Shown piece by piece: positions 26,279 to 35,059 of a stretch of DNA of 64,000 bases. Position numbers and translations under genes: made by a program. The stretch covers positions 1,240,001-1,304,000 of the forward strand of contig NZ_CP138335.1 in NCBI RefSeq assembly GCF_040256745.1, written 5' to 3'. The notes beneath the pieces are model-generated. The model was not told the origin of the DNA, made no database searches, and saw nothing but the letters and a program-made list of their open reading frames with translations. Numbering within the stretch: the stretch's first letter is position 1; the number at the start of each line of letters is the position of its first letter. The stretch is from Scrofimicrobium sp. R131 (GTDB taxonomy: Bacteria > Actinomycetota > Actinomycetes > Actinomycetales > Actinomycetaceae).

Positions 26279-27450
26279 TGGGCCAGCTCCAACTGCTTCA
26301 GTTCCGCGCGGAGCCGGGCCACCTCGGCCAAATGCTGCCGGTCCTGTTCAATCTTGTCCAGGTTTGGCCCGCGCCGACTCATCACCTGCTGGTCCATCCC
26401 GAGTCGGCCCACGGCTCGCTGCAGCCGCCGCAGCGGCCGGCGCCCCTTCAACTTTCGCGCCCACCGACGAGCAGCCCGGCGCCCGCTCGGGGTGACCGTC
26501 AGCGCGACCTCAGCCGGGCTAATCCACCCGGTCAGGACGTAGGGCACCAACCCCAGGTGGATCTGGCGGGCCATCCGCTGCGACCAAACCAACAGCCAGG
26601 TGAGCCAAGCAATAAACAGGGGCAGCTCCACCACCAGGTAAACCAGGACCCAGATCGCCCCCAGCATCGCCATCCCGTTCCAGAGCGCGTGCACCGCCAC
26701 CGCCCCGACGAATCCGAGCGGGAGCCGCCAGAACCAGCCTTTCCCGGCCAGCAGGGCGCTCCCCACGGCCAGTCCCGTCAGCGAGGTGGCCATCGGGTGG
26801 ATGAACGGGCTCATCACCGAGCGGGCAAACACGGTGAAGCCGAAGACCGTCGAACCCTCCTGATACGCCTGCCAGAAATAGTCCAGGTTCTCCACGTAGG
26901 CGAACCCCGCGCCCACCAGCCCGGCCAGCGCCACCGCACTGAGGGTGGATGTCAGTTGGCGCCGGGCCAAAACCAAAACGGTGACGACACCAAGCCCCTT
27001 GAACAGTTCCTCGGAGATCGGGGCGATAATCACGGCCGCGAACGTCCCCGCCCACTCCGGACTTCCCCGGTAGAGCAGCAGGTCTTGGTAGAGGGACGAG
27101 TTGACCAGGATTGCTCCCGAGGCGGCCACCCCCGCTCCCCACAGCAGGGCTAACCATCGGTAGCGCCAGCCCGGCGGCGCCCAGCGGTCAATCCAGGTCA
27201 GGAGGGCGGTCACCAGCACCAGGGGGACCAGTGCCACCAGGGCGAGCTGCCCGCGGGTTGCCAGCGATCCCCCACCAATCACGACCACCGCTGCAAACAG
27301 GAGGACAAAGACCACAATTAGGACCGTCTCCCACACCCGCCACCGAGGCGGGGCCGGGGTCGAGTCGGTGGCCCCCACGTTCAGCCCCTCAGCTCGCCGA
27401 AGCGGAGCCTGCGCTGACAGGCGGTACCGATCCCCCGGGTTAGCTGGCAT
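26275..27450 (-). CDS. PrsW-family intramembrane metalloprotease
   Basis: 391 residues from the ATG at 27450, which overlaps the end of the preceding gene by 11 bases. About eight hydrophobic helices lie between residues 40 and 290. The PrsW/CAAX-like motif EExxK is present as 'SEELFKG' in the middle of the protein, with further conserved His residues in 'SPFIHPMATSLTG' and 'AVHALWNGMA'. The C-terminus is a basic, cytoplasmic helical tail. B. subtilis PrsW cleaves an anti-sigma factor; no sigma/anti-sigma pair is in this window, so the substrate is unknown. It is part of the phosphatidylinositol-mannoside operon. Confidence 0.85.
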   Translation of the reverse strand: MPANPGDRYRLSAQAPLRRAEGLNVGATDSTPAPPRWRVWETVLIVVFVLLFAAVVVIGGGSLATRGQLALVALVPLVLVTALLTWIDRWAPPGWRYRWLALLWGAGVAASGAILVNSSLYQDLLLYRGSPEWAGTFAAVIIAPISEELFKGLGVVTVLVLARRQLTSTLSAVALAGLVGAGFAYVENLDYFWQAYQEGSTVFGFTVFARSVMSPFIHPMATSLTGLAVGSALLAGKGWFWRLPLGFVGAVAVHALWNGMAMLGAIWVLVYLVVELPLFIAWLTWLLVWSQRMARQIHLGLVPYVLTGWISPAEVALTVTPSGRRAARRWARKLKGRRPLRRLQRAVGRLGMDQQVMSRRGPNLDKIEQDRQHLAEVARLRAELKQLELAQ

Positions 27451-27958
27451 CGTCCAGGTCCACGTAGCTCGGCAGCGGCGCAAACCCGGCCAAATGGAGG
27501 AACCGCACCAGCCGGCGAGCGCGCAGCTCCTGCACCAGGCTCACATCCTGGTTGTACAGCGTTCGGCTAATTTGGAGCCGGTACCGGGCCTCGGCCAGCT
27601 CGTTCCAAAGGGCCCGGCCCAGGTCGGTGCTGCAGATCAGCTCGGATTGCTCCGGCGTACACACCTGTCGCAGGGCTCGGGAGAGGGCCGACTCGGCCAG
27701 AAAACGCGGCGGGCGCCAGGTGTCCTCGATTGCGGCCAGGCTCCCGTTGGCGGCCTCGGTCAGCGCCTCCGCGTCACGGCGCGGGAGCAAACCGGAGGTG
27801 GCCAGTTGCATCGAGCAGGCGGCCCGTTTGACCAGCGCCAACTCCAGGCCGCCGCGGGCGGTAGCCACCCGGCGGTGGAGCCGGTCGATCCGGACCGCCA
27901 ACGTCCAAATGTAGGCCACCAACGCCAACAGCACTGCCGCTAGGAGAATCCACCACAT
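27440..27958 (-). CDS. LemA-like membrane-anchored protein
   Basis: 172 residues. One N-terminal helix (about 2-24) is followed by a helical domain. The C-terminal 'ARYRLQISRTLYNQDVSLVQ' and 'LAGFAPLPSYV' resemble the end of LemA proteins (R-x3-A-x2-YN-x-AV ... FGF-x3-xYF), and 'RIDRLHRRVATARGGLELAL' is like the LemA start. LemA function is unknown. The match is partial, so the family call is moderate. It is squeezed between pimA (12 bases) and the PrsW-like gene (11-base overlap). Confidence 0.6.
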   Translation of the reverse strand: MWWILLAAVLLALVAYIWTLAVRIDRLHRRVATARGGLELALVKRAACSMQLATSGLLPRRDAEALTEAANGSLAAIEDTWRPPRFLAESALSRALRQVCTPEQSELICSTDLGRALWNELAEARYRLQISRTLYNQDVSLVQELRARRLVRFLHLAGFAPLPSYVDLDDAS

Positions 27959-27970
27959 TAGCTGTCCCCC

Positions 27971-29119
27971 CTACCGTTCGGCGCGACCGAGGCGCTCGTT
28001 GATTAGCTCGTAGGCCGTTCCGGTCTGCGGCTGGGTACTGGGGGGAAGGACCGCCTGGTAGACCGCCAGGATCTTCTCGGTCACCGTGCTCCAGTCGTAC
28101 TTTTCCGCCGCCCGCTGCCCGGCCCGGGCCACCCGGTCGTCGGCCGAACGCAGCCGGGCGAGCAGGGCATCAGCCAACCCCTCGCTCGAGCCGGTCGGGA
28201 ACAGGATGCCCGCCTCGCCCTCCTCCAGCACCGCGGAAAAAGCCGCAATATCGGAGGCCACCACGGTAGTACCGGCCGCCATCGCCTCCACCAGGACAAT
28301 TCCGAACGACTCGCCTCCCAGTTGGGGAGCCACGTAGATGGTTGCTCCCTTCAGCAGGGACTCCTTTTCCGCATCGGTGATCTCACCGAGGACTTCCACC
28401 GCGGGCAGTTTCGGAAGGACGTCGGCTGTCCCGCGCCCCGCCACCAAGAACCGGGCGCCGGGAAACTCGGCCAGGACCGGCTCGATCGCCCCGGCAAAGA
28501 CGGGCAGGCCTTTTCGCGGCTCGTCCAGTCGGCCCAGAAAGACAATTACCGGCCGCTCATCCGTCCCGACCCAGCGTGGGTCCGGCTCCGCCTCCCGAAA
28601 CGAGGCGGTGTAGACGCCGTTGGGAATGATCACCGCGTCCCCCGCGTGGTGCTCGATCAGGGTCCGGCGAGCCTCCTGTGACACCGCAATTCGGGCCGAG
28701 ATCTTCTCTAGGAACGGGGCCAGCACCCCGGAGGTCAACTGCCGGACCACGGACCGGTCCAGGGCGGCGTGGAAAGTGGCCACCACCGGCACGTCCGCGT
28801 TCATCAGTGCCAGCAGACCGAGCGAAGGGGTCTCCGGCTCGTGAATGTGAATCACGTCGAATTGGCCCTCTTCCAGCCACTTGCGGGTCCGGCAGGCCAC
28901 CACGGGCCCGAAAGCCAGGCGAGCGACCGAGCCGTTGAACTTGATCGCCATCGCGCCGCCGGTCGAGGCCAGCCACGCGGGCGGATTCGGATCCTCGCTG
29001 GGAGCCAGCACTGAGACCAGGTGTCCCCGCCTAATCAGCTCCTCGGTCAGATCCCGAATGTGAAACTGAACGCCGCCGGGAACGTCGAAGGAATAGGGGC
29101 AGACGATCCCAATTTTCAC
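27971..29119 (-). CDS. pimA: Phosphatidylinositol alpha-mannosyltransferase (PimA-like GT4)
   Basis: Likely adds the first mannose from GDP-mannose to phosphatidylinositol on the cytoplasmic face of the membrane. 382 residues. The N-terminus 'IGIVCPYSFDVPGGVQFH' closely matches mycobacterial PimA. The acceptor-side 'HIHEPETPS', the donor-side 'GRLDEPRKGLPV', and the GT4 E-x7-E motif in 'ESFGIVLVEAMAAG' are all present. Overlaps the acyltransferase stop by 4 bases. With pgsA and the acyltransferase next to it, this is the standard PIM cluster. Confidence 0.92.
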   Translation of the reverse strand: MKIGIVCPYSFDVPGGVQFHIRDLTEELIRRGHLVSVLAPSEDPNPPAWLASTGGAMAIKFNGSVARLAFGPVVACRTRKWLEEGQFDVIHIHEPETPSLGLLALMNADVPVVATFHAALDRSVVRQLTSGVLAPFLEKISARIAVSQEARRTLIEHHAGDAVIIPNGVYTASFREAEPDPRWVGTDERPVIVFLGRLDEPRKGLPVFAGAIEPVLAEFPGARFLVAGRGTADVLPKLPAVEVLGEITDAEKESLLKGATIYVAPQLGGESFGIVLVEAMAAGTTVVASDIAAFSAVLEEGEAGILFPTGSSEGLADALLARLRSADDRVARAGQRAAEKYDWSTVTEKILAVYQAVLPPSTQPQTGTAYELINERLGRAER

Positions 29120-30033
29120 GGGGTTTCTCCTCGATGGCGGGCTTCGGCTCGGGCCAGCCGGGCCGGGTCCAGGTCGGCAACATACAGTTTCTGCATCATA
29201 TGCCAGTCCACCAGCCCGCGCAGCAGCGTCGGTTCGATCGTCCGCACCCAGGCACGGGTGAGCGCCTCAACGTCGGTTTCGCCCGGCTCGGGAGTTGGCA
29301 CCGGAATCGGCTCGGTAAACTCGGCTCGGATCACCCAGCGGCGCCCCCGCCGCTCATAGGTGATGTGTCCGGCGATCAGCGGGCGCTTCAGGCGCAGCGC
29401 CAGCGCGGCCGGGCCGGCTGCTACCAGGGCTTCACCACCCCCAAGTTGGACTCGGATCCCCGAGCCGGAAATATCGCGATCAGCTAGGAGCGGGACCAGA
29501 ACTGAACGTCCGGCCACCGTCTCCACCAGACGCTCGAAGACTTTCTCTCCCGGGGCCACCCCCAGGATTTCCATCCCCAGGTTAGATCGGAAGTTGACGT
29601 ACTGGTCGAACAGTTCGGCCGGCTCCAGCTTCTCGGCCACGGTGACAATGGGTCCGTGGTTCTGGCAGAACCAGGCCCCGGCCAGGTCCCAGTTGCCAGA
29701 ATGGGTCAGGGCCAGCACCACCGGTCCCTCGGTCATTAGCTCGGCCACCCGGGCCGCCCCCGGATAGATGCAGCCTGACCTCAGATACTGGTCGGACCAG
29801 CCCGGCAGCGAAAACTGTTGCGCAAAACAGCGGAAGTAGGACGCCACCGCCCGGCGCAGTTCGCTCCGGCTCGGGTCGCGGCCGGTTAGCTGATGATAGT
29901 TTCGGCGCAGTTGGCGAACGGAAGCAATGTTCAGACTTCCGACCAGCGCGCCCACCCACCCGGCGACCGCGTCCACCAGTCGCGGGGGCAGGTGCGGAAC
30001 CACCGACCAGGCCAAACGGTAAAGCAGGTTCAC
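29116..30033 (-). CDS. Phosphatidylinositol mannoside acyltransferase (PatA-like)
   Basis: 305 residues from the GTG at 30033, which overlaps the pgsA stop as GTGA and has GAGG 7 bases upstream. It belongs to the LpxL/HtrB acyltransferase superfamily: the HxxxxD catalytic motif is in 'LTHSGNWDLAGAW', with 'GGGEALVAAGPAALALRLKRP' in shorter conserved blocks. Homologues transfer palmitate to the mannose of PIM1. An N-terminal hydrophobic segment suggests membrane association. Confidence 0.9.
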   Translation of the reverse strand: MNLLYRLAWSVVPHLPPRLVDAVAGWVGALVGSLNIASVRQLRRNYHQLTGRDPSRSELRRAVASYFRCFAQQFSLPGWSDQYLRSGCIYPGAARVAELMTEGPVVLALTHSGNWDLAGAWFCQNHGPIVTVAEKLEPAELFDQYVNFRSNLGMEILGVAPGEKVFERLVETVAGRSVLVPLLADRDISGSGIRVQLGGGEALVAAGPAALALRLKRPLIAGHITYERRGRRWVIRAEFTEPIPVPTPEPGETDVEALTRAWVRTIEPTLLRGLVDWHMMQKLYVADLDPARLARAEARHRGETP

Positions 30034-30650
30034 GCGGACCTCAGTTCCCGGTGCACCACCCAGATCCGCTGCCCCACGGTGACGCAGGAGGCAAACGCCA
30101 CCCAGACCAAACCGACAGCGAACCACCAGTCGGCCAGGCCCCACTGCGTCAGGGCTCCGCCCAGCAACGCCACGATCAGGCGGTCGGTCCGCTCGGCGAT
30201 CCCCACTTTGGCCACCACGTTGAACGACTCGGCTTTCGCCCGGACGTAGGGAACCACCCCGATTGCGGTCATGCAGATAATGCCCGCCACGATCGAGACC
30301 TGTCGCACCGCTCCATCTGGCAAGCCCACGACCGCCCAGTACAGCAGCGACCCGAAGACAAACCCGTCGGTAATCCGGTCCATGGTCGAATCCAGGAAAG
30401 CTCCAAAGTTCGAACTGGTCCCGGTTCGCCGGGCCAACACCCCGTCGACGGAGTCCATAAACAGGACCACCCCCAGCGCCAACCCGCCCACGGCGAGGTG
30501 GCCCGAGGCCAGCAGGGTCACCGCCAGGGTACAGGAAATCACCGTCCCGGCCACCGTGACCATGTTCGGAGTGATCCGCAGCTTCTCCAGCCCGATCGCC
30601 AACGGAGTGAAAATCGCCAGCGTGATTGAGCGTCCGTGGTTACCGAGCAT
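30030..30650 (-). CDS. pgsA: Phosphatidylinositol phosphate synthase (CDP-alcohol phosphatidyltransferase)
   Basis: 206 residues and about six membrane helices. The CDP-alcohol motif D-x2-DG-x2-AR-x8-G-x3-D-x3-D is complete ('DSVDGVLARR', then 'GAFLDSTMD') near residues 66-91. In Actinobacteria the enzyme at this locus joins CDP-diacylglycerol with inositol phosphate. Neighbouring pimA and acyltransferase genes support that over phosphatidylglycerol synthesis. Confidence 0.92.
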   Translation of the reverse strand: MLGNHGRSITLAIFTPLAIGLEKLRITPNMVTVAGTVISCTLAVTLLASGHLAVGGLALGVVLFMDSVDGVLARRTGTSSNFGAFLDSTMDRITDGFVFGSLLYWAVVGLPDGAVRQVSIVAGIICMTAIGVVPYVRAKAESFNVVAKVGIAERTDRLIVALLGGALTQWGLADWWFAVGLVWVAFASCVTVGQRIWVVHRELRSA

Positions 30651-31173
30651 CGGCCGCCTCCTTCCAGGCGGCGACCAGTTGCTGCCGGGTGTTTTCTATC
30701 AGTGCGGGAACCGCCTTGGTCTGCGCCACAATCGGGAAGAAGTTGGCATCGCCCTGCCACCGCGGCACCACGTGCTGGTGCAGGTGGGCGGCCACTCCGG
30801 CCCCGGCCACCGCTCCCTGGTTCATCCCCGTGTTGAAGCCGTGCGCCCCCAGGGCCGCCTCTGCCACCCGCATTGCGCTGGCGGTCAGCTCGCCAAACTC
30901 GCGGCGCTCTTCCTCCGTCAGGTCCACGTAGCCGGCCACGTGCCGGTAGGGGCAAACCAGCAGATGCCCGGGGTTGTACGGGAACAGGTTCATCACGACG
31001 AAGCAGGTCTGGCCGCGATAAACCACCAGGCCCTCTTCGTCGGAGCGCTTCGGCGCACGGCAGAACGGGCACTCGTGGTCACCGTGGTCCGAGTTGATGT
31101 AGACCATCCGGTGCGGAGTCCAGAGCCGTTCGTAGCCGTCGGCCTCCCCCGCGAACTCGTCCGCCGTCTCCAC
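30640..31173 (-). CDS. HIT-domain protein (Ap4A phosphorylase-like)
   Basis: 177 residues. The histidine triad HxHxHxx is in 'AHLHQHVVPRW', and an upstream zinc-binding-like pair CxxC is in 'CPFCRAP'. The homologue in Mycobacterium (same position, between thrS and pgsA) has diadenosine tetraphosphate phosphorylase activity. The GTG start shares one base with the thrS stop. Overlaps pgsA by 11 bases. Confidence 0.9.
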   Translation of the reverse strand: METADEFAGEADGYERLWTPHRMVYINSDHGDHECPFCRAPKRSDEEGLVVYRGQTCFVVMNLFPYNPGHLLVCPYRHVAGYVDLTEEERREFGELTASAMRVAEAALGAHGFNTGMNQGAVAGAGVAAHLHQHVVPRWQGDANFFPIVAQTKAVPALIENTRQQLVAAWKEAADAR

Positions 31174-33176
31174 TAGAGCTCGTCCGTGTTCTTCCGGGCC
31201 GCGATGTGGGCGGCAATTCGCTCAATCGCCTCGGCCTTGGGCACCCCGTTCTCCTGGGAACCGTCGCGGAAGCGGAATGAAACCGCGCCGTGCTCGGCAT
31301 CCTCCCCGCCCGCGATCAGCACGAACGGGATCTTTTCCTTCGAGGCGTTCCGGATCTTCTTGCCGAACCGGTCGTCACTGCGATCCACCTCCGCGCGAAC
31401 CCCACGCCGGCGCAGCTCGGCCGCCACCTCGTCCAGGTAGGGCGCAAACGCGTCCGCCACCGGCACGCACCGGACCTGAACGGGGGCGAGCCACGCTGGG
31501 AAGGCCCCGGCGTAGTGCTCCAGCAGAATCGCGAAGAAGCGCTCGATCGAGCCAAACAGAGCCCGGTGAATCATCACCGGCCGCTCGCGGGTACCCTCGG
31601 GAGCCTGGTACTCCAAGTCCAGCCGCTCGGGAGTGTTGAAGTCGAGCTGAATGGTGGACATCTGCCAGGTTCGGCCAATGGCGTCTCGGGCCTGGACGGA
31701 AATCTTCGGGCCGTAGAACGCAGCTCCGCCCGGGTCCTCCACCAGTTCCAGTCCGGACTCTTCCGCCACCGATCGCAGGGTGGTCTCAGCTTCGGCCCAC
31801 ACTTCGTCGGTCCCGACGTACTTCTCCGGATCCTTGGTCGACATTTCCAGGTAGAAGTCGTTCAGCCCGTAGTCGCGCAGCAGATCCAGCACGAAGCGCA
31901 GCACCGTGGTGATTTCCTCGCGCATCTGCTGCCGAGTGGTGTAGATGTGCGCGTCGTCCTGGGTGAAGCCGCGCGCCCGGGTCAGCCCGTGAACCACGCC
32001 CGACTTCTCGTAGCGGTAGACGGTGCCGAACTCGAACAGACGCAGCGGCAGGTCCCGGTAGGACCGGCCCCGCGAGCTGAAGATCAGCGAGTGCATCGGG
32101 CAGTTCATCGGCTTCAGGTAGTAGTCGACCCCGGGCTTGGTCACCGCTCCCGTTTCCGGATCCACTTCGGCGTCCACTTTCAGCGGGGGGAACATCCCCT
32201 CCCGGTACCAGCCGAGGTGGCCGGAACGCTCAAACAGGTCACCCTTCGTGATGTGCGGGGAGTAGACGAAATCGTAGCCGGCGGCAATGTGTTGGCGCCG
32301 CGAGTACTCTTCCATTTCCATCCGGGTGATCCCACCCTTGGGGTGGAAGACCGCGAGCCCGGAGCCGATTTCGTCGGGGAAAGAGAACAGGTCCAGCTCA
32401 TTCCCCAACCGGCGGTGGTCCCGCCGCTCCGCCTCCGCCAGCCGGTTCTGGTAGTCGCGCAGTTCCTCTTTGGAGGCCCAGGCGGTCCCGTAGATCCGCT
32501 GCAGCTGGGGGTTCTTCTCGGAGCCACGCCAGTAGGCGGCCGCCGAGCGGGTGAGGGCAAAACCGTTGCCGATCAGCTTGGTGTTGGGCAGGTGCGGGCC
32601 GCGGCAGAGATCCTTCCATGCCACCTCTCCCCCGCGCCGAACGTTGTCGTAGATGGTCAGTTCGCCGCCGCCCACCTCGACGGAGGAGCCGTCCTCAGCG
32701 TTGGAGCCGGACTTGGTTGAGATCAGTTCCAGCTTGTAGGGCTGATCCGCCAGTTCCACCCGGGCTTCCTCTTCGGTCACCACCCGGCGCTGGAAGGTTT
32801 GTCCCTCTTTGACAATCCGGGCCATGGCCTTCTCAAGGGCCCGCAGGTCCTCCGGGGTAAAGGGGGTGTCGACCCCAAAGTCGTAGTAGAAGCCGTTCTC
32901 GATCGGGGGGCCGATCCCGAGGTCTACCTGCGGGTTGGCCTCCTGGACCGCCTGGGCCAGCACGTGGGCGGCCGAGTGGCGCAGAATCTGCAATCCCTCC
33001 GGAGAGGAAAGCTCGATCGCGGTGACAGTGGCACCGGCGGGCAGTTCCCGGAACAGATCCTGTGCCTGGCCGTCCACCGTCATGGCGACGACCTCGCGGC
33101 GTTTTCCGTACCAGTCGGTGCCGGTGGTCCCCGGTTCAACCTGCTGTTGCTCACCGTCAATGGTTAGAGTTATCAC
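31173..33176 (-). CDS. thrS: Threonine--tRNA ligase
   Basis: 667 residues from the GTG at 33176 (GAGG 8 bases upstream; an in-frame TTG 24 bases earlier is less likely). The TGS domain ('[15 protein letters not shown]') is followed by the editing domain with HxxxH in '[12 protein letters not shown]' and Cys in 'LCRGPHLP'. The class II core has zinc-binding Cys/His residues ('[10 protein letters not shown]', '[13 protein letters not shown]'). The C-terminal anticodon-binding domain has '[19 protein letters not shown]'. No T-box leader fits in the 41 bases upstream. It heads the PIM operon. Confidence 0.96.
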   Translation of the reverse strand: MITLTIDGEQQQVEPGTTGTDWYGKRREVVAMTVDGQAQDLFRELPAGATVTAIELSSPEGLQILRHSAAHVLAQAVQEANPQVDLGIGPPIENGFYYDFGVDTPFTPEDLRALEKAMARIVKEGQTFQRRVVTEEEARVELADQPYKLELISTKSGSNAEDGSSVEVGGGELTIYDNVRRGGEVAWKDLCRGPHLPNTKLIGNGFALTRSAAAYWRGSEKNPQLQRIYGTAWASKEELRDYQNRLAEAERRDHRRLGNELDLFSFPDEIGSGLAVFHPKGGITRMEMEEYSRRQHIAAGYDFVYSPHITKGDLFERSGHLGWYREGMFPPLKVDAEVDPETGAVTKPGVDYYLKPMNCPMHSLIFSSRGRSYRDLPLRLFEFGTVYRYEKSGVVHGLTRARGFTQDDAHIYTTRQQMREEITTVLRFVLDLLRDYGLNDFYLEMSTKDPEKYVGTDEVWAEAETTLRSVAEESGLELVEDPGGAAFYGPKISVQARDAIGRTWQMSTIQLDFNTPERLDLEYQAPEGTRERPVMIHRALFGSIERFFAILLEHYAGAFPAWLAPVQVRCVPVADAFAPYLDEVAAELRRRGVRAEVDRSDDRFGKKIRNASKEKIPFVLIAGGEDAEHGAVSFRFRDGSQENGVPKAEAIERIAAHIAARKNTDEL

Positions 33177-33217
33177 CGAGAAAACCTCTTCTATTGCCAA
33201 TTTCGATCTTTTTCATT

Positions 33218-34396
33218 CTACCGGGCGTACCGGCGAAACTTCCGCAGGTAGTTTAGCTTCTGCAGCCGCGCCACCGCCTTCCGACTCTTGGAAGTCTCAA
33301 TCGGAGAGTCGAGCGGGTCCACCACCGGCAGCGTCTTCACTTCCGCCAGGAGATCCGGATCCTTCACGGTCTGCAGGATCAGTTTGAACGGAACCAGCGA
33401 GTAGAGTGCGGTTTCCTGCGCCACCACGGGTTCCGGGCTCTCCCCCAAGAACAGGTCCTGCGCCATCACGGCCATCGGGTTTTGCCCGGCCGCCACCACG
33501 TAGTAGGAGTTCCGGCCAATTCTCGGGTTGACCTCCAGGAAGTAGGGGGTCCCGTCCCGCGGGTCAATTTTGATGTCAAAGTTGGCGAAACCGGTGTAGT
33601 TGCCGGCCCGAAGGATCCGGTCACCGAGCTCCCACAGGTCCGGCAGTTCGCGGGTAATCATCGCCACCGGATTGCCGATCATGGTCGGGCTCGGGTCCTG
33701 GAGCAGCACGTGGGCCCCGGCGCGCAGCAGAATCTCCCCGGTCGAGCTCACGTAGTAGGTCAGTGACCGCATGTAGGTGTCGTCGCCGGGAATGTTCTCT
33801 TGCACCACGAACTTGTCCCGGAATCCCGCCCCGCGGAGGGTGGACCAGAGTTCGGTCAGCTCTTCGGGCGAGTCGATGAACCAAATCTTCTTTTTCCCGG
33901 GAAAACTGACGCGATCGTAGGCGGCGCCCGAGGCGGTTTTGGCCACCACCGGGAAAGTGAAGTCGATCTCCGGATCGGCCTCCTCGGCCAGATCGACGAC
34001 CACGGTAGCAGGGGTGGGGACTCCCTCCCGGGCACAAACCTCAGCGAAAGATTGCTTTTGGCAGAGCAGGTCGATCGTTTCGGTGGTGGGGAACGGCAGC
34101 AGGTAGTGCTGACTGAGTTCCTCCCGGTGGCGGGCGAAGAAACTGACGTGAGCGTCCGTGTTGGCCAGCAGCAGCAGGTTCTGGTGGATGGCGGCGATGC
34201 CGCGCAGCACCGCCAGCAGTTCCTCATCCGAGGCCTGGGGGGTCACCTGCTCCACCTCGAAGATGACGGACTTGGTGATCATGTCGATCGGTGCGGCAGA
34301 AACGCAGATGCTCTTGACCCCGAAAGCTTCGTAGCACTCCAGCCCAAGCGTGTAAGCGCCTACGTCGCCACCCAGAATTACGGGAACCAGTTCCAT
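33218..34396 (-). CDS. ATP-grasp carboxylate-amine ligase (D-aspartate ligase-like)
   Basis: 392 residues from the ATG at 34396 (AGGAG 8 bases upstream). ATP-grasp features include 'FPVVAKTASGAAYD' with the ATP-binding Lys, a lid-like 'SFPGKKKIWFI', 'VVQENIPGDDTYM', and the metal-binding C-terminal 'DIKIDPRDGTPYFLEVNPR' (Glu, Asn, Arg). The N-terminus 'VPVILGGDVGAYTLG' resembles the enterococcal D-aspartate ligase family that builds peptidoglycan cross-bridges. That role is inference; the substrate amino acid cannot be read off. It begins 27 bases after the terminator of the tRNA operon and has no evident promoter of its own. Confidence 0.8.
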   Translation of the reverse strand: MELVPVILGGDVGAYTLGLECYEAFGVKSICVSAAPIDMITKSVIFEVEQVTPQASDEELLAVLRGIAAIHQNLLLLANTDAHVSFFARHREELSQHYLLPFPTTETIDLLCQKQSFAEVCAREGVPTPATVVVDLAEEADPEIDFTFPVVAKTASGAAYDRVSFPGKKKIWFIDSPEELTELWSTLRGAGFRDKFVVQENIPGDDTYMRSLTYYVSSTGEILLRAGAHVLLQDPSPTMIGNPVAMITRELPDLWELGDRILRAGNYTGFANFDIKIDPRDGTPYFLEVNPRIGRNSYYVVAAGQNPMAVMAQDLFLGESPEPVVAQETALYSLVPFKLILQTVKDPDLLAEVKTLPVVDPLDSPIETSKSRKAVARLQKLNYLRKFRRYAR

Positions 34397-34423
34397 TGCC
34401 GCACTCCTATCGAGTAAGGAAAA

Positions 34424-34442
34424 GCCCCGGGTGTCCCGGGGC
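34424..34442 (-). terminator. Rho-independent terminator of the tRNA operon
   Basis: On the minus strand GCCCCGGG-ACA-CCCGGGGC forms a perfect 8-bp GC stem with a 3-base loop, directly followed by TTTTCCTT. It lies 10 bases after tRNA-Val(CAC). Confidence 0.88.
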
Positions 34443-34452
34443 CTTCTCTTTG

Positions 34453-34524
34453 TGGGCGATACTGGGATCGAACCAGTGACCTCTTCCGTGTGAAGGAAGC
34501 GCGCTACCCCTGCGCCAATCGCCC
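34453..34524 (-). tRNA. tRNA-Val (anticodon CAC)
   Basis: 72 bases. Acceptor stem GGGCGAT/ATCGCCC with discriminator A, T-loop GGTTCGATCCC, anticodon stem CTTCC/GGAAG with loop TTCACAC. No CCA is encoded. It differs from tRNA-Val(GAC) at 34755 in three bases only. Confidence 0.95.
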
Positions 34525-34525
34525 G

Positions 34526-34596
34526 AGGTGGGTACGGGATTCGAACCCGTGTATACGGCTTTGCAGGCCGCTGCCTCACCACTCGGCCAACCCACC
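34526..34596 (-). tRNA. tRNA-Cys (anticodon GCA)
   Basis: 71 bases. Acceptor stem GGTGGGT/ACCCACC with discriminator T (U, the CysRS identity element), anticodon stem GCGGC/GCCGT with loop CTGCAAA, T-arm GGGTTCGAATCCC. No CCA is encoded. It lies one base from tRNA-Val(CAC). Confidence 0.95.
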
Positions 34597-34634
34597 TATG
34601 CCAGCTAGATTGGTTGCCCAACTCCTCGGAGCTG

Positions 34635-34707
34635 AGCGGATGACGGGATTCGAACCCGCGACCCTCACCTTGGCAAGGTGATGCTCTACCAACTGAGCCA
34701 CATCCGC
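34635..34707 (-). tRNA. tRNA-Gly (anticodon GCC), copy 2
   Basis: 73 bases. Acceptor GCGGATG/CATCCGC with discriminator T, anticodon stem TCACC/GGTGA with loop TTGCCAA. Identical over its whole length to the copy at 34828-34900. Confidence 0.95.
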
Positions 34708-34754
34708 TAGTCTGGGGAAGGTTTCCAACCGGTTACCCGATTAGGCTCCATCCG

Positions 34755-34826
34755 TGGGCGATACTGGGATCGAACCAGTGACCTCTTCCGTGTCAGGGAA
34801 GCGCGCTACCGCTGCGCCAATCGCCC
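34755..34826 (-). tRNA. tRNA-Val (anticodon GAC)
   Basis: 72 bases. Same acceptor, T and D arms as the CAC isoacceptor at 34453; the anticodon loop is CTGACAC. No CCA is encoded. One base separates it from tRNA-Gly copy 1. Confidence 0.95.
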
Positions 34827-34827
34827 G

Positions 34828-34900
34828 AGCGGATGACGGGATTCGAACCCGCGACCCTCACCTTGGCAAGGTGATGCTCTACCAACTGAGCCACATCCGC
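34828..34900 (-). tRNA. tRNA-Gly (anticodon GCC), copy 1
   Basis: 73 bases, first gene of the tRNA operon in the direction of transcription. Identical to the copy at 34635-34707. Confidence 0.95.
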
Positions 34901-34932
34901 TTCTCACCGCGTTCCCGCGGCGAACGAATAGA

Positions 34933-34962
34933 ACTTTATCAGCTACCGGGCCGCCATCTCAA
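34933..34962 (-). promoter_or_regulatory. Promoter of the tRNA operon
   Basis: On the minus strand TTGAGA (-35, 34957-34962) and TAAAGT (-10, 34933-34938) are separated by 18 bases. The predicted start is about 25 bases before the first tRNA-Gly. The TTGA and TA..T cores match the housekeeping consensus. Confidence 0.6.
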
Positions 34963-35047
34963 ACCCAATGCTGCGACGCCTCTCACAGTTGCTCCGGTCT
35001 CCCGGACCTTTCCGGCGTGGTTGCTACCAAAGCCCAGGTCCAGGTCA

Positions 35048-35053
35048 TAGCCT
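35048..35053 (+). promoter_or_regulatory. -10 element of a leaderless promoter for the DUF3000 gene
   Basis: TAGCCT ends 6 bases before the GTG start at 35060, with no Shine-Dalgarno sequence between. No -35 of good quality at normal spacing. Confidence 0.4.
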
Positions 35054-35059
35054 GATTGC

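Noticed and set aside
33177-33217. T-box leader of thrS
   Set aside because: Only 41 bases separate thrS from the upstream gene, too short for a T-box.
34397-34621. Upstream extension of the ATP-grasp gene
   Set aside because: The extra codons are the reverse strand of tRNA-Val, tRNA-Cys and the terminator, so they are not coding.
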